A stretch of 64,000 bases of DNA from Streptomyces sp. NBC_01210. Lineage in GTDB: Bacteria; Actinomycetota; Actinomycetes; Streptomycetales; Streptomycetaceae. Location of the stretch: assembly GCF_036010325.1 (NCBI RefSeq), contig NZ_CP108549.1, positions 2,666,001-2,730,000 on the forward strand. Direction: 5' to 3'. Below the pieces are notes generated by a model. The model was not told the DNA's origin, searched no databases, and saw only the letters and a program-made list of their open reading frames with translations. The position numbers were made by a program, and so were the translations under genes. Below, one piece after another: positions 60,200 to 64,000 of the stretch; the first letter of the stretch is position 1; the number at the start of each line of letters is the position of its first letter.

Positions 60200-61516
60200 T
60201 CAGCCGAGCGGCATGTCCAGCACGGCCTTGCGGTGGCTGAACGTCTCCAGCGAGTAGCGGCCGTGGTAGTTACCCATGCCGCTCTCGCCGACCCCTCCGA
60301 AGGGCAGATCGGACACCGTGAGATGAGCCATCGGGAGGCCGAACCCGACGCCGCCCGAGGAGGTCTCCGCCAGCAGCCGGTCGCGGGTCGTGGCGGAATC
60401 CGTGAACGCGTACAAGGCCAGCGGCCTGTCCCGGTCGTTGATGAACGCGATGGCCTCGTCGAGGCCGGCGACCTCCACGATCGGCAGAATCGGGCCGAAG
60501 ATCTCCTCGGACATGATCGGAGAGTCCGGCGACACTCCGGCCAGTACGGTCGGGGCGAGATAGCGGCTCGGGCGGTCGTGCTCGCCCCCGACGACCGGAC
60601 GGCCCGAGCCGAGGAGGCCGGTCAGCCGTTCGAAGTGCCGTTCGTTGACGATCCGCCCGTATTCGGGCGAGGCCGCCGGGTCATCGCCGTACGCCTGCTG
60701 GACAGCAGTCTCCAAGGCGTCCTCGAGCTTGCTCGCGGTCACCGGGTCGGTGAGCACATAGTCCGGGGCCACGCAGGTCTGGCCCGCGTTGAGGAACTTC
60801 GTGGCTACGAGCCGGGAGGCCACCGTCTGCAGGTCCGTGCCCTGGTCGACGAACGCGGGCGACTTCCCGCCGAGTTCCAGAGTCACCGGGGTGAGGTGCT
60901 CGGCGGCCGCGCGCATCACGATGCGGCCCACGGTTCCGTTGCCGGTGTAGAAGATGTGGTCGAAGCGCTGCTCCAGCAGGGCGGTGGTCTCCGGGACGCC
61001 GCCTTCCACCACGGCAAGCGCGTCTCTGTCGACGAACCGCGGCAGCAGCTCGGCGATGACCCGGGAGGTGGCCGGAGCCAGCTCGCTCGGCTTGGCGACG
61101 ACGCAGTTGCCCGCGGCGAACGCGCCGACCACCGGCGCGAGCAGCAGGTGCGCCGGATAGTTCCAGGGCGCGATGACCAGTACGACACCCAACGGGTCCT
61201 GCACCGTCCATGCCGTCGCCGTACGCAGACGTTCGGGAACCTCGACGGGCTCGGGCCGCAGCCACTCCTCCAGCTGTTCCAGGGTGTGGTCGATCCCGCC
61301 CACGGTGGAGCCGATCTCGGTACGGAACACCTCGCGCTCGCTCTTGCCCAGGTCCGTCCGGAGCGCGGCAGCGAACTCCTGACTGTGCTCGGTCAGCATG
61401 GTCCGCAGGCCGATCAGCTGCTCGGTACGCCAGGAGAGCGGCTTGGTACGCCCGGCGCGGAAGGTGGCACGCAGCCGGGCGACGACATCGGCGGGCTGTT
61501 CAGCGTGTGAGTGCAC
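60200..61516 (-). CDS. Aldehyde dehydrogenase (class 3 type)
   Basis: A 438-residue NAD(P)-dependent enzyme oxidising an aldehyde to the acid. It is shorter than the ~500-residue class 1/2 enzymes, as for class 3/coniferyl-type. Motifs: VIAPWNYPAHLLLAP, FTGNGTVGR-like YTGNGTVGRIV, catalytic Glu in LELGGKSPAFVD, catalytic Cys in NAGQTCVAPDY, and SEEIFGPILPIVEV. The GTG at 61516 has GAGGAG six bases upstream; the frame is open to 61546. The substrate is unknown. Confidence 0.9.
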   Translation of the reverse strand: MHSHAEQPADVVARLRATFRAGRTKPLSWRTEQLIGLRTMLTEHSQEFAAALRTDLGKSEREVFRTEIGSTVGGIDHTLEQLEEWLRPEPVEVPERLRTATAWTVQDPLGVVLVIAPWNYPAHLLLAPVVGAFAAGNCVVAKPSELAPATSRVIAELLPRFVDRDALAVVEGGVPETTALLEQRFDHIFYTGNGTVGRIVMRAAAEHLTPVTLELGGKSPAFVDQGTDLQTVASRLVATKFLNAGQTCVAPDYVLTDPVTASKLEDALETAVQQAYGDDPAASPEYGRIVNERHFERLTGLLGSGRPVVGGEHDRPSRYLAPTVLAGVSPDSPIMSEEIFGPILPIVEVAGLDEAIAFINDRDRPLALYAFTDSATTRDRLLAETSSGGVGFGLPMAHLTVSDLPFGGVGESGMGNYHGRYSLETFSHRKAVLDMPLG

Positions 61517-61616
61517 GACGGCTCCTCGATACGGATGTAGGTGCATCTACCAACAATGAAGTAGAGCCGGTACTTCGCCGTCGCCGAACAGACTTCGGCC
61601 GGCGTCGGCGCGCGCC

Positions 61617-61958
61617 TCAGTGGACAAGGGAGTAGCTCCGCCACGGTCTGGCGACGGGCGCGATGTTGTCGGACAACGTGGTCGCCACATACGTCGTTGT
61701 ACCGCGGGAGCAGTTCGCGTTGGGGTACAGAACCATGTCCACCAGGGTGTTGTTGAAGACCTTGACCGCACCGGCGGGCCCGAGGCGGTGGCAGCCCGTG
61801 ACGAGGGGGTTCGACACCGTCACCACACGGTCGTTCTCTGTGCTGTACGAGATGGTGCCCACCGCGTTGCGGCCGAGACCGGAACAGCCCGAGACGGCGA
61901 GGGTCAGGAGCACGGCCCCGGCGGCGACGCGGAGACGCCGGTGATCGGTCACGGACAT
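61617..61958 (-). CDS. Small lipoprotein, function unknown
   Basis: A 113-residue protein with a lipoprotein signal: LRVAAGAVLLTLAVSGCSG, where SGC is the lipobox. The mature part has two cysteines (TGCHRLGPAGAVKVFNN, NANCSRGTTTYV) that probably pair, and a hydrophobic C-terminus WRSYSLVH. GAGGA lies seven bases before the ATG. I do not recognise a family. It diverges from the I36-type gene. Confidence 0.72.
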   Translation of the reverse strand: MSVTDHRRLRVAAGAVLLTLAVSGCSGLGRNAVGTISYSTENDRVVTVSNPLVTGCHRLGPAGAVKVFNNTLVDMVLYPNANCSRGTTTYVATTLSDNIAPVARPWRSYSLVH

Positions 61959-62295
61959 GGGCGGTCCTCGTCTGTGCGGGAAAGTCCTGGTGAAGCCACC
62001 CTGCCGGTTTCCTGGCAGGGCGGCATCCGGGGAGCGGCCGGCCGGGCTACGGCGCCGCCGAGGCCGCACCGTGCCGCTGGGCGACGTGCCGCGTCCCCGC
62101 CGTCCGAGCCCCGGGAGGGGCACGCCAACACACGCCATATTCCAGCCCGTTGAGTGATCAATGGCATGAGTGGCGTCTTGTGGACATCTCTGCAGAAAGC
62201 GGTTGTCCGCCCCGCTGGCGCCCCGGGAGACTCATGGGCATACCCGCCGCAAGAGCGCGGGCATTCAGCTCGAGAACCAGTTGGGGGAATCACGC
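61959..62295. other. Divergent intergenic region
   Basis: 337 bases with no supported gene. It contains a small stem-loop, CCCTGCC/GGCAGGG (61999-62020). An in-frame extension of the following gene back to 62170 has no ribosome binding site and no family likeness. Confidence 0.5.
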
Positions 62296-62865
62296 ATGGC
62301 GTTACGCAAGGTGACCGCGTCGGTGTTCGCCGTCATGGCACTCGTCGCCGCAGCACTGATCGGACTCACCGGCACGGCCTCCGCCGCAAGCGGTAACAGC
62401 CACCAGGACTTCGCCGCCCAGGCGAAGCAGGCGGGGCTGACCGGCGCCCGGGCGAAGCAACTGCAGACCACGGTCGACGGCTACCTCACCACGGTGGGCG
62501 GGAAGCAGATCGCCGCCAACAAGATCGAACTGGCGGGCAAGGGCGAGATCGTCGTCGCCGTACCCGGAGAGCGCTACGCCCGCGACCTGAGCAGCGCGGC
62601 GGGCCCGAGGGCTGCCTGTCCGTACGAGAACTTCTGCATGTGGACCGGCACCAGCTTCACCGGCACCCAGTTCAACCTGTGGAAGTGCCAGACATACGAC
62701 CTTTCGAACTGGAACGGCCCCGGATCCTGGAGCAACAACCAGACCCCGGGCACCCGGGCCAGGTTCCTGGACCGCGGCTACAACACCATCTACACAACGC
62801 CCGGCGCGTACGCCAACAACGGCAATTACGACTGGGCCCCGGTCTGGCACGTCATCCCGTGCTAA
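62296..62865 (+). CDS. Secreted peptidase inhibitor I36-like protein
   Basis: A 189-residue exported protein. The signal peptide (MALRKVTASVFAVMALVAAALIG to ASAAS, cleavage near residue 33) precedes a helical N-terminal part with a repeated QAKQAGLTGARAKQLQTTVDGYL segment. The C-terminal domain has ACPYENFCMWTGTSFTGTQFNLWKC and TTPGAYANNGNYDWAPVWHVIPC, the crystallin-like, cysteine-containing fold of the Streptomyces I36 (SMPI) peptidase inhibitors. GGGGGA lies eight bases before the ATG. Inhibition of metalloproteases is known for SMPI; activity here is inferred. Confidence 0.8.
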   Translation: MALRKVTASVFAVMALVAAALIGLTGTASAASGNSHQDFAAQAKQAGLTGARAKQLQTTVDGYLTTVGGKQIAANKIELAGKGEIVVAVPGERYARDLSSAAGPRAACPYENFCMWTGTSFTGTQFNLWKCQTYDLSNWNGPGSWSNNQTPGTRARFLDRGYNTIYTTPGAYANNGNYDWAPVWHVIPC

Positions 62866-62883
62866 AGGTCCCCTGAGACAACG

Positions 62884-62914
62884 CCGGGCCAGAGGCGAAC
62901 TGCTTCTGGCCCGG
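62884..62914. terminator. Terminator between I36-like and SRPBCC genes
   Basis: CCGGGCCAGA and TCTGGCCCGG form a perfect ten-base stem around an 11-base loop, between the two converging stop codons. Confidence 0.75.
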
Positions 62915-62915
62915 A

Positions 62916-63434
62916 TCATTGCTCTGTCGGCTGAGCGCCGCTGACCTTCCAGGCCCGGGACGTCGGTGCGGCAAGCTCGGCCAGGTGGTGCAGCGAGTTG
63001 GTGAGATGCTCAGGGCCGAACGGCGGGAACTGGATGTACTCCCGGATGAACTGCGGCACCGCCGACCAGTCGTAGGTGAGCGTGACCTCAGTCTCGGACG
63101 GACCGAGCGGCGCAAGGTCGTAACGCCAGATCCAGCCGCCGAACTCCAGGTGACCGTCGCCCTTCTCCTGCCCCGTCAGCCAGCCAATGGCGCGCGGCGG
63201 GTCGAGCACCTGGACCTTGTTGGCCACCTGGTAGTCACCGTCTGGATGGTTGGCGTGATACATGTCCATCCGGAAAATCTGGCCCACCTCGGTCAGCGGC
63301 GCCCGGTCGGCAGCTTCCTGAACCCAGCCGGTGCCGTCGATCGCAGAGTGGGTCGTCGGGTCCGCCAGCACCGCGAACACCCTCTCGGCGGGCACGGCGA
63401 CAGTCAGGGTGGCACTCACGTTCTCCTGGTCCAC
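62916..63434 (-). CDS. SRPBCC/polyketide-cyclase-like (START-fold) protein
   Basis: A 172-residue protein from the chosen start. ATLTVAVPAERVFAVLADPTTHSAIDGTGWVQ is the first strand and helix of the SRPBCC fold; WLTGQEKGDGHLEFGGWIWRYDLAPLGPSETEVTLTYDWS is the central sheet, followed by the long C-terminal helix. Such proteins bind hydrophobic ligands in a deep cavity. The GTG at 63434 has AAGGAG ten bases upstream; the ATG seven codons earlier (63455) is an alternative without a good site. Ligand unknown. Confidence 0.75.
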   Translation of the reverse strand: MDQENVSATLTVAVPAERVFAVLADPTTHSAIDGTGWVQEAADRAPLTEVGQIFRMDMYHANHPDGDYQVANKVQVLDPPRAIGWLTGQEKGDGHLEFGGWIWRYDLAPLGPSETEVTLTYDWSAVPQFIREYIQFPPFGPEHLTNSLHHLAELAAPTSRAWKVSGAQPTEQ

Positions 63435-63742
63435 GGTGTGCACGCTCCTTGTCATCTCATCTTGGGCCTCCCGCAGGCGCGGAAGGGGGACGTTCCCACC
63501 ATGCAGACGACGCGGCGAGGCGGAACTCATCGGTCGTGTGAGCGCAACCCGCCCCGCGTACGACGCCAGGCACCGACTGCGCCGGTCACGCCGGCGCCGC
63601 CTCACCAGCACCGATCCCGCACCTGCCGCTACCAGTGGCAAACGGCCCACGACCAGGGCACATAACGAGGGACTGCCCGGCTGGTGTGCCGCCGACGGAG
63701 AGACGCTCGGCTTGGCCCACAGACGGTCCAGGGCGCATGAGA

Positions 63743-63783
63743 CGGCTCCGGGCCGATGGCGTACTGCCATCGGCCCGGAGCCG
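63743..63783. terminator. 18-base perfect stem terminator
   Basis: CGGCTCCGGGCCGATGGC and GCCATCGGCCCGGAGCCG form a perfect 18-base stem around GTACT, followed on the plus strand by TTTTAT. It lies 32 bases past the glutamine synthetase stop, so it probably terminates that leftward gene, though its T tract is on the plus strand. Confidence 0.8.
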
Positions 63784-63814
63784 TTTTATGCCAGGGGAGC
63801 GCTCTGACCTGCGC

Positions 63815-64000
63815 TTACAGCACCGGCAGGTTCTTGCGCAGCTCGAAGGCCGTGACCTCGCTGCGGTACTCCTCCCACTCCTGCTTCTTGTTCCGCAGGA
63901 AGAAGTCGAAGACATGCTCACCCAGCGTCTCGGCGACCAGCTCGCTGCGCTCCATCAGCGCGATCGCCTCGCCGAGGTTCTGCGGCAGCGGCTCGATGCC
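63815..64000 (-). CDS. glnA2: Type I glutamine synthetase-family protein, C-terminus only (probably GlnA2)
   Basis: The last 61 codons of a gene entering from the right edge. The translation starts GIEPLPQNLGEAIALMERS and ends FELRKNLPVL, with WEEYRSEVTAFEL between, the usual end of the GSI catalytic domain. The position to the right of glnE matches the S. coelicolor homologue GlnA2, a gamma-glutamylpolyamine synthetase of polyamine breakdown. The active site is outside the window, so GlnA2 versus a true glutamine synthetase cannot be separated here; the assignment rests on synteny from memory. Confidence 0.8.
   Translation of the reverse strand, partial: GIEPLPQNLGEAIALMERSELVAETLGEHVFDFFLRNKKQEWEEYRSEVTAFELRKNLPVL

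Overview
This window is high-GC (about 70%), densely coded DNA with GTG/TTG starts, GGAGG-type ribosome binding sites, many overlapping stop/start pairs and short GC-rich intergenic hairpins. It looks like a chromosomal segment of a Streptomyces or close relative. The gene set (maltose/starch locus, glnE, then a second glutamine synthetase) resembles the region of the S. coelicolor chromosome carrying malR-malEFG-aglA, glnE and glnA2, as I recall it. No search was run.

Layout. (1) 1-3 kb: two translationally coupled genes, a family 2 processive glycosyltransferase (cut by the window edge) and a nucleotide-sugar 6-dehydrogenase, a plausible exopolysaccharide pair. (2) 3.3-9.4 kb: an epimerase-like SDR, an MMPL exporter divergent from a NarL-type two-component system, and a GNAT acetyltransferase. 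(3) 9.6-21.5 kb: secreted or envelope proteins (DUF1996 protein, lipoprotein, Tat-exported GH89 alpha-N-acetylglucosaminidase), a tyrosine phosphatase, a sigma-like membrane protein, a TetR regulator, a small isomerase, a second GNAT and a receiver-PP2C phosphatase. (4) 21.5-38.1 kb: a starch/maltodextrin locus. A giant amylase-pullulanase and an alpha-amylase degrade polymer outside the cell, MalEFG imports maltodextrins, two cytoplasmic GH13 alpha-glucosidases finish them, and two similar LacI/MalR repressors each follow one alpha-glucosidase. CTTGCAG-type inverted repeats lie before the amylase, malE and the second alpha-glucosidase. (5) 38.2-45.8 kb: PAP2-type membrane protein, GlnE, PIG-L deacetylase with propeller-like tail, a PNPOx-like protein and a VOC protein. 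(6) 45.8-60.1 kb: an accessory island with a winged-helix/zinc-ribbon protein, an N-terminally truncated tyrosine integrase, a SUFU-family immunity protein, a 2266-residue secreted Rhs/YD-repeat toxin with a Hint protease-like domain and C-terminal toxin tip, and a divergent 1492-residue FG-GAP/bulb-lectin secreted protein. (7) 60.2-64 kb: aldehyde dehydrogenase, lipoprotein, I36-type secreted protein, SRPBCC protein, and the C-terminus of a type I glutamine synthetase (probably GlnA2).

The most interesting parts are the Rhs-Hint toxin with its SUFU immunity gene beside an integrase relic, the mirrored alpha-glucosidase/LacI modules around malEFG with shared operator-like repeats, and a dispersed intergenic repeat that supplies the stop codons and C-terminal tails of at least two genes.
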